Source: Dechloromonas aromatica (nom. nud.) (GTDB lineage Bacteria; Pseudomonadota; Gammaproteobacteria; Burkholderiales; Rhodocyclaceae). Taken from it: a DNA stretch of 64,000 nt. The notes under the pieces are model-generated. The model was given only the letters and a program-made list of their open reading frames with translations. It searched no databases and was not told where the DNA came from. Shown here piece after piece: positions 43,252 through 52,738 of the stretch. Position 1 is the stretch's first letter; each line of letters begins with the position of its first letter. The position numbers and the translations under genes are program-made. The stretch is from assembly GCA_017848965.1 (NCBI GenBank), contig JAFIHA010000024.1:1-64000 (forward strand), given 5' to 3'.

Positions 43252-45606
43252 ATGTTCGAAAACCCCATCCCTCTGCTCGGGGTGCTAGCCCTGGTGGCTT
43301 TGGCCGGGCTGCTCACGGTGCGCCCGCTGCGGCGCGCCGTGCTCACCCGGCCGGTTTTTTCCGCCTACCGCAAGGTCCTGCCGCAGATGTCCGATACCGA
43401 GCGCGAGGCGCTCGAAGCTGGCACCGTCTGGTGGGAGGGCGAGCTGTTCCGCGGCCGGCCCGACTGGCAGAAACTGCACGCCTACCCGGTGCCCAAGCTC
43501 ACCGCCGAGGAGCAATCCTTCCTCGATAACGAATGCGCGGAAGCCTGCCGCCTGGTCGACGACTGGAAAGTCACCCACGAACTCTATGACCTGCCGAACG
43601 AAGCCTGGCGCTATATCAAGGACAAGGGCTTCCTCGGCATGATCATCCCGAAGAAGTACGGTGGCCTGGAGTTCTCGGCCTACGCCCATTCGCAGGTGGT
43701 GACCAAGCTGTCGACGCGTTCCTCCGCGCTGTCGGTGTCGGTGATGGTGCCGAACTCGCTAGGTCCCGCCGAACTGCTGCTGCACTACGGCACCGAGGAA
43801 CAGAAGAACCACTACCTGCCGCGCCTGGCCAAGGGCATCGAGGTGCCGGCCTTCGCGCTGACCAGCCCGTGGGCGGGGTCGGATGCGGCGTCGATCCCGG
43901 ATTCCGGCGTGGTCTGCAAGGGCATCTATCAGGGCAAGGAAGTGCTCGGCATGCGCGTCTCCTGGGACAAGCGCTACATCACGCTGGCGCCGGTGTGCAC
44001 GGTGTTCGGCCTGGCTTTCCATCTTTACGATCCGGACGGCCTGCTCGGCGACAAGAAGCATATCGGCATCACCTGCGCGCTGGTGCCCTACGACCATCCG
44101 GGCGTCGATACCGGCCGCCGCCACTTCCCGCTCAACGCGATGTTCATGAACGGCCCGACGCGCGGCAAGGAAGTCTTCATGCCGCTCGACTTCATCATCG
44201 GCGGCCCGGCGATGGCCGGCCAGGGCTGGCGCATGCTGATGGAGTGCCTGGCTGCCGGGCGCTCGATTTCGTTGCCCTCGTCGAACACCGGCATGGCGCA
44301 GATGACGGCGCGCGCCGTCGGCGGCTACGCCCGGGTGCGTTCGCAATTCAAGATGGCGGTCGGCAAGTTCGAAGGCGTCGAGGAAGCGCTGACCCGCATC
44401 GGCGCCTACACCTACCTGATGGACGCGGTGCGCAAGATGACCGCCGGTGCCATCGACCTTGGCGAGAAGCCGTCGGTAGTCTCCGCGATCGCCAAATACC
44501 ACGTCACCGAACGCGCCCGCCAGGTGGTCAATGACGGCATGGACGTCATCGGCGGCAAGGGCATCTGCCTTGGACCGTCGAACTTCCTCGGCCGTGCCTA
44601 CCAGCAAATTCCGGTGGCGATCACCGTCGAAGGCGCCAACATCCTGACCCGTTCGCTGATCATCTTCGGCCAGGGTGCGATCCGCTGCCATCCCTATCTG
44701 CTGCCGGAGATGCGCGCCGCGCAGAACCCGGATGCCCGCCAGGGGCTGGTTGATTTCGACCGGGCGCTGTTCGGCCACATCGGCTTCACCATGAAGAACG
44801 GCTGGCGCGCTTTCCGCCAGGGTTTGACCGGCTCGCACTTCGTCACGGTCAACACCGACGTGGCGCCGGAGATGCGGCGCTACTACCAGCAACTGACGCG
44901 TTTTTCGGCGGCTTTTGCCTTCCTCTCCGACGTCTCGCTGCTGGTCCTCGGCGGCAGCGTCAAGCGCCGCGAAAAGCTCTCCGCGCGCCTCGGCGACATC
45001 CTGGCGCAGATGTACCTGATTTCCTGCACCCTCAAGCGTTACGAGGCCGAAGGCCGCAGGAAGGAAGACGCGCCGCTCGCCCACTGGGCGATCTGGGACG
45101 CGATGTACAAGGCGCAACAGGCTTTCGACGGCGTCATCGCCAACTTCCCGGTGCGCTTCATCGCCGCCGTCGTCAATCGCATCATCTTTCCCTGGGGCCA
45201 TCCCTATGTCGTGCCCTCCGACGAGGTCGGCCATCAGGTGGCGAAGGCGTTGATCGCGCCGTCGGCAACGCGCGACCGGCTGACCGCCGAATGCTACCTG
45301 CCGCTGCAGGAGAACGAACCGGTCGGTGCCATCGAGTTGGCGCTCAAGGCGACGCTGGAAGCCGAGCAGATCGAGGCCAAGATCCGCGCCGCCGAGAAGG
45401 ACGGCCGCTTCGACGGCAATCCGCGCGCCAATGTGCGCGACATCGCCGTCGTCGCTTTCGAGGCCGGCGTCATCAACGCCGCCGAGTACGAAGTGATGAA
45501 GCGGCGCAACCACCTGCGCGACATCGTCGTCCGCGTCGATGACTTCCCCTTCGATTACGGCGTGGCGACGGCCAACAAGCCGGCCGACAACCGGATGGCG
45601 GCATGA
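43252..45606 (+). CDS. fadE: acyl-CoA dehydrogenase, FadE type
   Basis: 784 aa (E. coli FadE is 814). Hydrophobic N-terminus (LLGVLALVALAGLLTVRPLR) likely anchors it to the membrane, then the acyl-CoA dehydrogenase core (GMIIPKKYGGLEFSAYAHSQ; AFALTSPWAGSDAASIPDSG; GGKGICLGPSNFLGRAYQ) and the C-terminal DUF1974 domain (from about 520). It makes trans-2-enoyl-CoA with FAD. Start at 43252 follows AAAGGAGA. The stop overlaps the thiolase start by 4 bases. Confidence 0.94.
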   Translation: MFENPIPLLGVLALVALAGLLTVRPLRRAVLTRPVFSAYRKVLPQMSDTEREALEAGTVWWEGELFRGRPDWQKLHAYPVPKLTAEEQSFLDNECAEACRLVDDWKVTHELYDLPNEAWRYIKDKGFLGMIIPKKYGGLEFSAYAHSQVVTKLSTRSSALSVSVMVPNSLGPAELLLHYGTEEQKNHYLPRLAKGIEVPAFALTSPWAGSDAASIPDSGVVCKGIYQGKEVLGMRVSWDKRYITLAPVCTVFGLAFHLYDPDGLLGDKKHIGITCALVPYDHPGVDTGRRHFPLNAMFMNGPTRGKEVFMPLDFIIGGPAMAGQGWRMLMECLAAGRSISLPSSNTGMAQMTARAVGGYARVRSQFKMAVGKFEGVEEALTRIGAYTYLMDAVRKMTAGAIDLGEKPSVVSAIAKYHVTERARQVVNDGMDVIGGKGICLGPSNFLGRAYQQIPVAITVEGANILTRSLIIFGQGAIRCHPYLLPEMRAAQNPDARQGLVDFDRALFGHIGFTMKNGWRAFRQGLTGSHFVTVNTDVAPEMRRYYQQLTRFSAAFAFLSDVSLLVLGGSVKRREKLSARLGDILAQMYLISCTLKRYEAEGRRKEDAPLAHWAIWDAMYKAQQAFDGVIANFPVRFIAAVVNRIIFPWGHPYVVPSDEVGHQVAKALIAPSATRDRLTAECYLPLQENEPVGAIELALKATLEAEQIEAKIRAAEKDGRFDGNPRANVRDIAVVAFEAGVINAAEYEVMKRRNHLRDIVVRVDDFPFDYGVATANKPADNRMAA

Positions 45607-46886
45607 ACAAGACGATCTACGTGGTGGACGGCGCCCGCACGCCGTTTTTGAAAGCGCAGAAAGGTCCCGGGCCATTCGCCGCCTCCGATCTGGCGACGCA
45701 GGCCGGCCGCGCCTTGCTGCTGCGCCAGCCCTTCCTGCCGTCCGATCTCGACGAGGTCATCCTCGGCTGCGCAGCGCCGTCGCCGGACGAGACCAACATC
45801 GGCCGCATGGTCGCGCTGCGCCTCGGTTGCGGCAAGAAAGTACCGGGCTGGACGGTGATGCGTAACTGCGCCTCCGGCATGCAGGCCATCGACTCGGCCA
45901 TCGCCAACATCCAGCTCGGCCGTTCGCAACTGGTGCTGGCCGGTGGTGTCGATGCCTTGTCGCGCGCGCCGCTGCTTTATTCGGAGGCGATGGTGCGCTG
46001 GTTCGCCGGCATGATGGGGATGCGCACGCTCGGCCAGAAGGTCGGCCATTTCCTCAAGCTGCGCCCGGCCGCCTTGCTGACGCCAGTGATCGGCCTGATG
46101 AAAGGGCTGACCGACCCGGTCGTCGGCCTGCTGATGGGGCAGACCGCCGAGAACCTCGCCTGGAAGTTCGGCATCAGCCGCCAGCAGATGGACGAGTTCG
46201 CCGTGCGCAGCCACCAGCGCGCCTTTGCTGCGCGGCAGGCCGGGCATCTGGAAGAAATCGTGCCGCTCGTCGATGGCGACGGCAAGGTCTACGCCGAGGA
46301 CGACGGCGTGCGGCCCGACGCAGACCTCGCCGGCATGGCCAAGCCCAAGCCCTTCTTCGACAAGAAATACGGCAACATCACCGCCGCCAACAGCTCGCAG
46401 ATCACCGACGGCGCGGCTTGGGTGCTGCTGGCCTCGGAGGAGGCGGTGGAAAAATGGGGCCTCAAACCCATCGGCAAGATTGTGGACAGCCAGTGGTCGG
46501 GGCTGGAACCGGAACAGATGGGTCTCGGCCCGGTGCATGCCTAGACGCCGATCCTGCAACGCCACGGCCTGCAACTGGCCGACATCGACTACTGGGAACT
46601 CAACGAAGCCTTCGCCGCGCAGGTGCTCGGCTGCCAGGCCGCCTGGCAGGACGAGGCCTATTGCCGCGAACAGCTGGACCTACCCGGCGCCTTCGGCAAG
46701 ATTGCCGACGAGCGGCTCAACGTCGACGGCGGTGCGGTGGCCATCGGCCACCCGGTCGGCGCTTCCGGTGCGCGCATCGTCCTGCACCTGTTGCATGTGC
46801 TGCGCCGGAATCAGGCCAAACGCGGTGTCGCGACCATCTGCATCGGCGGCGGTCTCGGCGGTGCCATGCTGGTGGAGGCCTGCTGA
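45603..46886 (+). pseudogene. acetyl-CoA acyltransferase (thiolase) interrupted by an in-frame amber codon
   Basis: 428 codons in one frame with a TAG at 46542-46544 (codon 314). The first part has the nucleophilic Cys (VMRNCASGMQAID), and the rest of the active site (ELNEAFAAQ, AIGHPVGASGARI, CIGGGLGGAM) lies beyond the stop. Reading resumes in frame with clear thiolase sequence to TGA at 46886. Relatives have Ser or Thr where the stop is (GLGPVHA-x-TP), so one change (TCG to TAG) could explain it. Truncated protein of 313 aa would be inactive. Whether this is a mutation, suppressed stop or assembly error cannot be decided here. Overlaps fadE by 4 bases and fadJ starts 3 bases later. Confidence 0.88.
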
Positions 46887-46888
46887 CC

Positions 46889-48793
46889 ATGAAACACTGG
46901 CAACTCAACAAGGAAGAATGTGGCATCGCCGTCGCCGTGCTCGATCGCGCCGGAGAAAGCACCAACGCGCTGTCGGCCGAAGTGATGGCCGAATTCGCGC
47001 AGATCCTCGACCAGCTCGACCTCTATCCGCCCAAGGGGCTGATCGTCCGTTCGGCCAAGGCGGCCGGTTTCATCGCCGGTGCCGACATCGGCGAATTCTC
47101 GCAACTCGACACCCCGCAAAAGGGCCGCGCACTGGTCGCCCGCGGCTGGGACCTGTTCAACCGTCTCGCCGCCGTGCCGTACCCGACGCTGGCGCTGGTG
47201 CGCGGCCACTGCCTGGGCGGCGGGCTGGAACTGGCGCTGGCTTGCCGCTACCTGCTGGCGGTTGATGAACCGGGAACGAAAATGGCGCTGCCCGAAGTCA
47301 TGCTCGGCATCTTCCCCGGCTGGGGCGGCATGCTGCGCCTGCCGCAGCGCGTCGGCCCGGCGGCGGCGCTGGACATGATGCTGACCGGCAAGGGCATCGA
47401 CGCCAAGCGGGCGAAGAAGATGGGCCTGGCCGATGATTGCGTGCCGCCGCGGGTGATGGAAATGGCGGCACGGCAACTGCTGCTGTCGAAGCAGCCGCGT
47501 CGGCCGTTACCCTTCATGCAGAGGCTGCTGGCCGGGCCGCTGAAAGGCGTCGTTGCCAACGGCGCGCGCAAGCAGGTGGCGAAGAAGGCGCGGCCGGAGC
47601 ATTATCCGGCGCCTTACGCGATCATCGACCTGTGGCAGCAGCACGGTGGCAACGCGCTGGCGGCGCCGGCGGTGGTTGACCGCATCATTGCCTCGCCAAC
47701 CGCCAAGAACCTGCTGCGCGTCTTCCGCCTGCAGGAGCGACTGAAGGGTTTTGGCAAGGACAGTGATTTCACGGCGAAGCACGTGCACGTCATCGGCGCC
47801 GGCGTCATGGGTGGCGACATCGCCGCCTGGTGCGCGCTGCGCGGCCTGACCGTGACGCTACAGGACCAGAGCCTGGAGCGCATCGCGCCGGCGATCAAAC
47901 GCGCCGACGCGCTGTTCAGGAAGAAGCTGCGCGAGCCCTTGAAAGCACGCGCCGCCTTCGACCGCCTGATTCCCGACCCCACCGGTGCCGGCGTTGCCCA
48001 CGCCGATGTGGTCATCGAGGCCATTTTCGAGAACGTCGAGGCCAAGCACGCGCTGTTCCGCTCGCTGGAACCGCGGATGAAGCCGGGCGCCATCCTGGCC
48101 AGCAACACTTCCAGCCTGAAGCTTGAAGACCTGCGCACGGTGCTCGCCCAGCCGCAACGCCTGGTCGGCATCCACTTCTTCAACCCGGTGGCGATGATGC
48201 CGCTGGTCGAAGTGGTTGAGGCCGACCGCGCCGATCCTGCCGCCGTGCGCGCCGCCTGCGCCTTCGTCAAGCAGATCGACAAGCTGCCGCTGCCAGTGAA
48301 GAGCGCGCCGGGCTTCCTGGTCAATGCTGTGCTGGCGCCGTACATGCTGGCTGCCATGCGTGCGGTCGACGAAGGCATCGCGCCGGAAACGGTGGACGAG
48401 GCGATGCTCGCCTTCGGCATGCCGATGGGGCCGATCGAACTGGCCGACACGGTCGGCCTCGACATCGCCATGGCCGCCGGCAAGCAACTCGCCGACGGAG
48501 CGGAAGCGCCGCGCTGCCTGTTGCAGCGGGTGGAACAAGGGCAACTGGGCAAGAAGAGCGGTCAGGGCTTCTACGCCTGGACCCAGGGCAGGGCGCAGAA
48601 AGCATCGGCTGGCGCGGTGCCGGCCGGCCTGGCGGAGAAACTGGTGCAGCCGCTGATCGCGCGCACGCAAGCGCTGGTCGCCGACGGCGTCGTCGCCGAC
48701 GCCGAGCTGGCCGATGCCGGCGTGATCTTCGGCACCGGTTTCGCACCGTTCACCGGTGGGCCGCTGCATTACCGGGAGACGATGCAATCTTGA
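46889..48793 (+). CDS. 3-hydroxyacyl-CoA dehydrogenase / enoyl-CoA hydratase (FadJ type)
   Basis: 634 aa, in hydratase-dehydrogenase order. Enoyl-CoA hydratase domain (about 15-195; GHCLGGGLELALACRYLLA and ALPEVMLGIFPGWGG carry the two glutamates), then NAD-binding dehydrogenase with VIGAGVMGGDIAAWCALRG (about 296-315), SNTSSLKLEDL and IHFFNPVAMMPLVEVV, and the C-terminal dehydrogenase repeats. Shorter than E. coli FadJ (714) because of a compact C-terminus. ATG at 46889 is 2 bases after the thiolase TGA. With that thiolase it forms the usual fadIJ-like pair, now broken. Confidence 0.92.
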   Translation: MKHWQLNKEECGIAVAVLDRAGESTNALSAEVMAEFAQILDQLDLYPPKGLIVRSAKAAGFIAGADIGEFSQLDTPQKGRALVARGWDLFNRLAAVPYPTLALVRGHCLGGGLELALACRYLLAVDEPGTKMALPEVMLGIFPGWGGMLRLPQRVGPAAALDMMLTGKGIDAKRAKKMGLADDCVPPRVMEMAARQLLLSKQPRRPLPFMQRLLAGPLKGVVANGARKQVAKKARPEHYPAPYAIIDLWQQHGGNALAAPAVVDRIIASPTAKNLLRVFRLQERLKGFGKDSDFTAKHVHVIGAGVMGGDIAAWCALRGLTVTLQDQSLERIAPAIKRADALFRKKLREPLKARAAFDRLIPDPTGAGVAHADVVIEAIFENVEAKHALFRSLEPRMKPGAILASNTSSLKLEDLRTVLAQPQRLVGIHFFNPVAMMPLVEVVEADRADPAAVRAACAFVKQIDKLPLPVKSAPGFLVNAVLAPYMLAAMRAVDEGIAPETVDEAMLAFGMPMGPIELADTVGLDIAMAAGKQLADGAEAPRCLLQRVEQGQLGKKSGQGFYAWTQGRAQKASAGAVPAGLAEKLVQPLIARTQALVADGVVADAELADAGVIFGTGFAPFTGGPLHYRETMQS

Positions 48794-48807
48794 AATAGTG
48801 TTGTTTA

Positions 48808-48827
48808 TTCCCAACGAACGTTTGATT
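48808..48827. promoter_or_regulatory. fad regulon operator upstream of fadL
   Basis: Degenerate copy of the tetR-site core: AACG-AA-CGTTTGATT in the right half, left arm 6 of 9 to the consensus ATTCAAACG. It lies about 100 bases before fadL in the 133-base gap after fadJ. Confidence 0.55.
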
Positions 48828-48926
48828 TTTCGTCGTTAAAACGAGGTTTCAAACGCTGTATGGGGATTTAATCGTAGTGCAAACGGGCATTTGCCCATCA
48901 TAAGCAAAACCACAGGAGACAAACCA

Positions 48927-50159
48927 ATGCATACTCGCCTCGCCCCGCGCCTGATCCCGGCGTTGATCGCCTTGAGCTTTTCCGGTTCGGCCGCCGCCGC
49001 CGGTTTCCAGTTGATCGAACAGAACGCCAGCGGGATTGGTAACGCCTACGCCGGTTCGGCCGCCGTTGCCGAGAACGCCAGCACCATCTTCTACAACCCC
49101 GCCGGCATGACCCAACTGCAGGCGCGCGAATTTTCGGTCGGTCTGTCGCTGGTCCGGCCGAGCTTCAACTTCAGCAACAAGGGCTCGGTCGTTCCCGCTC
49201 TCGGTCCGGTGTCGCTTTCCGGCGATGGTGGCGACGGCGGTAGCTGGGCAGCGCTGCCGAATGCCTACATGTCCTGGGCGCTGAACAAGGATGTCTATCT
49301 CGGCCTCGGTCTGGGTGCGCCCTTCGGCCTGATGACCGAGTACGACAAGAACTGGCTGGGGGCGGCGCACTCGATCAAGTTCGACATCAAGACCTACAAC
49401 ATCAATCCGTCTATCGCCTGGCGCGTCAACGACAAGGTTTCGCTCGGTGCCGGCATCAACTACATGCTGATGGATGTCGAGTACATCAAGCGTGCCGGAG
49501 CGGCCACCGTCGCTCCGATTGCCAAGCTGCAGGCGGACGACACGGGTTGGGGCTGGAACATCGGCGCCTTGTTCACGCTCTCCGAGTCGACCAAGCTGGG
49601 TCTCTCCTATCGTTCCAAGGTCAAGCAGAAGCTGGACGGCGACCTGACCGTCGTCGGCGTGACCCAGGTCGATGCCCAGGCCAAGCTGGAATTGCCGGAT
49701 ACCGCCATCGTCAGCCTGACGCACAAGCTGAACGACAAGTGGGAACTGCTCGGCGACGTGTCGTGGACCGGCTGGAGCAGCATCCCGAAAGTCGTGATCA
49801 CCAATGCGCTGGGCAACCAGACGCTCGACACCAAGTTCGACGATAGCTGGCGCGTCGCGCTCGGCGCCAACTATGCACTGAATCCGACGACCAAGCTGAA
49901 ATTCGGCGTCGCCTACGACCAGACGCCGGTGCCGGATGCCGAACATCGCCTGGTTTCGTTGCCCGACAACGACCGCCTGTGGCTGTCGCTCGGTGCGCAA
50001 TGGAAGCCGAGCAAGGCAACGACGGTCGATCTCGGTGCCTCCTATCTCTTCGTCAAGGATACCAAGATCAACAACAACGGTGGCGCCAGCGGTCTGATCC
50101 GCGGCGACTACGACAGCGATGTCTGGATCCTCGGCGGGCAGTTCTCGATGGCTTTCTGA
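48927..50159 (+). CDS. fadL: FadL/OmpP1 family outer membrane fatty acid transporter
   Basis: 410 aa. Signal peptide about 1-24 (LIPALIALSFSGSAAAAGF), then the hatch domain signature AGFQLIEQNASGIGNAYAGS followed by AENASTIFYNPAGM, and a beta-barrel ending with an aromatic (FSMAF). It imports long-chain fatty acids or other hydrophobic molecules. ATG at 48927 is preceded by CAGGAGAC. A separate transcript is suggested by the operator upstream and the terminator at 50180-50211. Confidence 0.93.
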   Translation: MHTRLAPRLIPALIALSFSGSAAAAGFQLIEQNASGIGNAYAGSAAVAENASTIFYNPAGMTQLQAREFSVGLSLVRPSFNFSNKGSVVPALGPVSLSGDGGDGGSWAALPNAYMSWALNKDVYLGLGLGAPFGLMTEYDKNWLGAAHSIKFDIKTYNINPSIAWRVNDKVSLGAGINYMLMDVEYIKRAGAATVAPIAKLQADDTGWGWNIGALFTLSESTKLGLSYRSKVKQKLDGDLTVVGVTQVDAQAKLELPDTAIVSLTHKLNDKWELLGDVSWTGWSSIPKVVITNALGNQTLDTKFDDSWRVALGANYALNPTTKLKFGVAYDQTPVPDAEHRLVSLPDNDRLWLSLGAQWKPSKATTVDLGASYLFVKDTKINNNGGASGLIRGDYDSDVWILGGQFSMAF

Positions 50160-50179
50160 GGCTACGTGAGCACAATGGA

Positions 50180-50211
50180 AAATCCCCGGGCATGTCCCGG
50201 GGATTTTTTTT
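50180..50211 (+). terminator. rho-independent terminator of fadL
   Basis: Arms AAATCCCCGGG (50180-50190) and CCCGGGGATTT (50196-50206), 5-base loop, then T run. Confidence 0.92.
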
Positions 50212-50233
50212 ACAGTTTTTCCGCGCCAAGGCA

Positions 50234-50261
50234 TTGACCGTCAGGCTTCGATGTCTATAAT
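50234..50261 (+). promoter_or_regulatory. promoter of fadN-like-fadA operon
   Basis: TTGACC at 50234-50239, 16-base spacer, consensus TATAAT at 50256-50261. The -10 box abuts the fad operator, so repressor binding would block polymerase. Confidence 0.78.
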
Positions 50262-50279
50262 TCAAACGTTCGTTTTATT
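50260..50279. promoter_or_regulatory. fad regulon operator over the fadN-like operon promoter
   Basis: ATTCAAACG-TT-CGTTTTATT: left arm exact, right arm 7 of 9 to the tetR-site consensus. It begins inside the -10 box. Confidence 0.7.
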
Positions 50280-50316
50280 TTTACGACAACGATAAGACCA
50301 CGAAAGGAGACAAGCT

Positions 50317-52716
50317 TTGAACAAGCTGATCGTCAAGAAAGCTGCCGTGCTCGGCGCCGGGGTGATGGGGGCGCAGATAGCGGCCCACCTCGCCAACGCC
50401 GGCGTGCCGGTCGTGCTGTTCGATCTGGCCGCCAAGGAAGGCCCGAAGAACGGCATCGTCAACAAGGCGCTCGATGGCCTGAAGAAACTCGATCCGGCGC
50501 CGCTGGCCAGCCGCGACAAGCTGCAACTGATCGAAGCCGCCAACTACGACGAGCACCTGCCGCTGCTCGCCGGCTGCGATCTGGTGATCGAGGCCATCGC
50601 CGAGCGCATGGACTGGAAGAACGACCTCTACGCGAAGATCGCACCGCACCTGTCGGCCACCGCCATCGTCGCTTCCAATACCTCCGGCCTGTCGATGGCG
50701 GCCCTGGCGCAGGGGTTGCCGGAAAATGTTCAGCCGCGCTTCTGCGGCATCCATTTCTTCAACCCGCCGCGTTACATGCATCTGGTCGAAGTGATCGCCA
50801 CGCCAGGCACCGACGCCGCCACCCTCGACGCGTTGGAAACCTGGCTGACTTCGCGCCTGGGCAAGGGCGTCATCCGCGCGCTCGACACGCCGAACTTCGT
50901 CGCCAACCGCATCGGCGTCTTTTCCATCCTGGCCGTCATGCATCACACGCAGGCCTTCGGCCTCGGTTTCGACGAAGTCGACGCGCTGACCGGCCCGAAG
51001 ATCGGCCGCCCGAAGAGCGCCACCTACCGCACCGCCGACGTCGTCGGCCTCGACACCCTGGCGCATGTGGTCAAGACCATGCAGGACACGCTGCCGGACG
51101 ATCCGTGGCACGCCCACTTCGTCACGCCGGCCTGGCTGCAAGCCTTGATCGCCCAGGGCGCCCTCGGCCAGAAAACGCGCTGCGGTATCTTCCGCAAGCA
51201 GGGCAAGGAAATCCAGGTGCTCGACCTGGCCGCGCGCGATTACCGGACCTCGGCCGGCGAGATTGCCGAAGAAGTTGCCGCCATCCTGAAACTGCGCAAT
51301 CCGGCCGAGCAGTTTGCCGCGTTGCGCGCCAGTGCCCATCCGCAGGCGCAATTCCTGTGGGCCATCTTCCGCGATGTCTTCCATTACTGCGCGGTACAAC
51401 TGGAAAACGTCGCCGACAACGCGCGCGACCTCGATCTCGCCATGCGCTGGGGCTTTGGCTGGACGCAAGGCCCGTTCGAGACCTGGCAGGCCGCCGACTG
51501 GGCGGAGATCGCCGATGCCGTTGCCGCCGACATCGCTGCCGGCAAGACGATGGCCGCCGTGCCGCTGCCGGCCTGGGTCAGCGAAAGCGGGCGCAACGGC
51601 GTGCATACGCCGTTCGGCTCGTGGTCGGCGCGCGGCAAGCGCTACGTCGATCGTTCGCAGTTGCCGGTCTATCAACGCCAGTTGTTCCCCGAAAGCGTGC
51701 TCGGCGAAGGGGCGTCGCGCCCGGAAAAATCCGGCGAAACGCTGTACGAGAACGACGGCGTCCGCCTCTGGTGCCTGCCGGCGGTCGACCGCAACATCGG
51801 CATCCTGTCGTTCAAGTCGAAGATGCACACGATCGGCGACGAAGTGCTCGACGGCGTCATCGCCGCCGTCCGCCAGGCGGAAACGACGCTCGACGGCGTT
51901 GTTGTCTGGCACGAGGCGCCGTTCGCCGTCGGCGCCAACCTGGCGCAAGTCAGCGAAGCGATTGCCGCCGGCCAGTTCGACGTGCTGGAAAAGACCGTCG
52001 AGAAGTTCCAGCGGGCCTCGCAGACGCTGAAATACGCGCAGGTACCGGTGGTCGCGGCGGTGCAGGGCATGGCCCTGGGCGGCGGCTGCGAATTCGTCAT
52101 GCACGCGACGAAGCGGGTCATGGCGCTGGAAAGCTATGTCGGCCTGGTCGAGGCCGGCGTCGGGCTGATTCCGGCCGGCGGCGGTTGCAAGGAATTTGCC
52201 GTGCGCGCCGCGCAGTGGGCGGCGCAATCGGCGACGCCGACCGAGCTGTTCAATTTCCTGCAGCCGGTGTTCACCACCATCGCCATGGCCAAGGTCGCCA
52301 AGAGCGCCCAGGAAGTCATCGATTTCGGTTTCGCCCGGCCCACCGACACCATCCTCTTCAACGCCCACGAATTGCTTTGGGTGGCGATCCGCGAAGCGCG
52401 CGCGCTGGCCGATGTCGGCTACGCGCCGCCGCCGATGGCGCGTGACATCCCGGTCGCCGGACGTACCGGCATCGCCACCTTCGAGATGATGCTGGTCAAC
52501 ATGAAGGAGGGCGGCATGATCTCGGCGCACGACTACAAGGTTGCCCGTTCGGCCGCCGTCGCCCTGTGCGGTGGCGAGATCGAGGGCGGCAGCCGGGTCG
52601 ACGAGGAATGGCTGATCACCGTCGAACGCCGCCTGTTCGTCGAGCTACTGAAAGACCCGATGACCCAGGCCCGCATCAAACACATGCTGGAAACCGGCAA
52701 GCCGCTCCGTAACTGA
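50317..52716 (+). CDS. 3-hydroxyacyl-CoA dehydrogenase / enoyl-CoA hydratase, FadN type (reversed domain order)
   Basis: 799 aa. Domains run dehydrogenase first (AAVLGAGVMGAQIAAHLANAG; SNTSGLSMAALAQGL; IHFFNPPRYMHLVEVI) and hydratase last (VAAVQGMALGGGCEFVMHAT; GLIPAGGGCKEF), the opposite of FadB/FadJ and the same as Bacillus FadN. It performs hydration and oxidation in beta-oxidation. Start is TTG at 50317 after AAAGGAGA, confirmed by MNKLIVKKAAVLGAG. It is 22 bases upstream of fadA, forming a classical pair. Confidence 0.92.
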   Translation: MNKLIVKKAAVLGAGVMGAQIAAHLANAGVPVVLFDLAAKEGPKNGIVNKALDGLKKLDPAPLASRDKLQLIEAANYDEHLPLLAGCDLVIEAIAERMDWKNDLYAKIAPHLSATAIVASNTSGLSMAALAQGLPENVQPRFCGIHFFNPPRYMHLVEVIATPGTDAATLDALETWLTSRLGKGVIRALDTPNFVANRIGVFSILAVMHHTQAFGLGFDEVDALTGPKIGRPKSATYRTADVVGLDTLAHVVKTMQDTLPDDPWHAHFVTPAWLQALIAQGALGQKTRCGIFRKQGKEIQVLDLAARDYRTSAGEIAEEVAAILKLRNPAEQFAALRASAHPQAQFLWAIFRDVFHYCAVQLENVADNARDLDLAMRWGFGWTQGPFETWQAADWAEIADAVAADIAAGKTMAAVPLPAWVSESGRNGVHTPFGSWSARGKRYVDRSQLPVYQRQLFPESVLGEGASRPEKSGETLYENDGVRLWCLPAVDRNIGILSFKSKMHTIGDEVLDGVIAAVRQAETTLDGVVVWHEAPFAVGANLAQVSEAIAAGQFDVLEKTVEKFQRASQTLKYAQVPVVAAVQGMALGGGCEFVMHATKRVMALESYVGLVEAGVGLIPAGGGCKEFAVRAAQWAAQSATPTELFNFLQPVFTTIAMAKVAKSAQEVIDFGFARPTDTILFNAHELLWVAIREARALADVGYAPPPMARDIPVAGRTGIATFEMMLVNMKEGGMISAHDYKVARSAAVALCGGEIEGGSRVDEEWLITVERRLFVELLKDPMTQARIKHMLETGKPLRN

Positions 52717-52738
52717 GACGGCAAGGAGACAAAGACAA

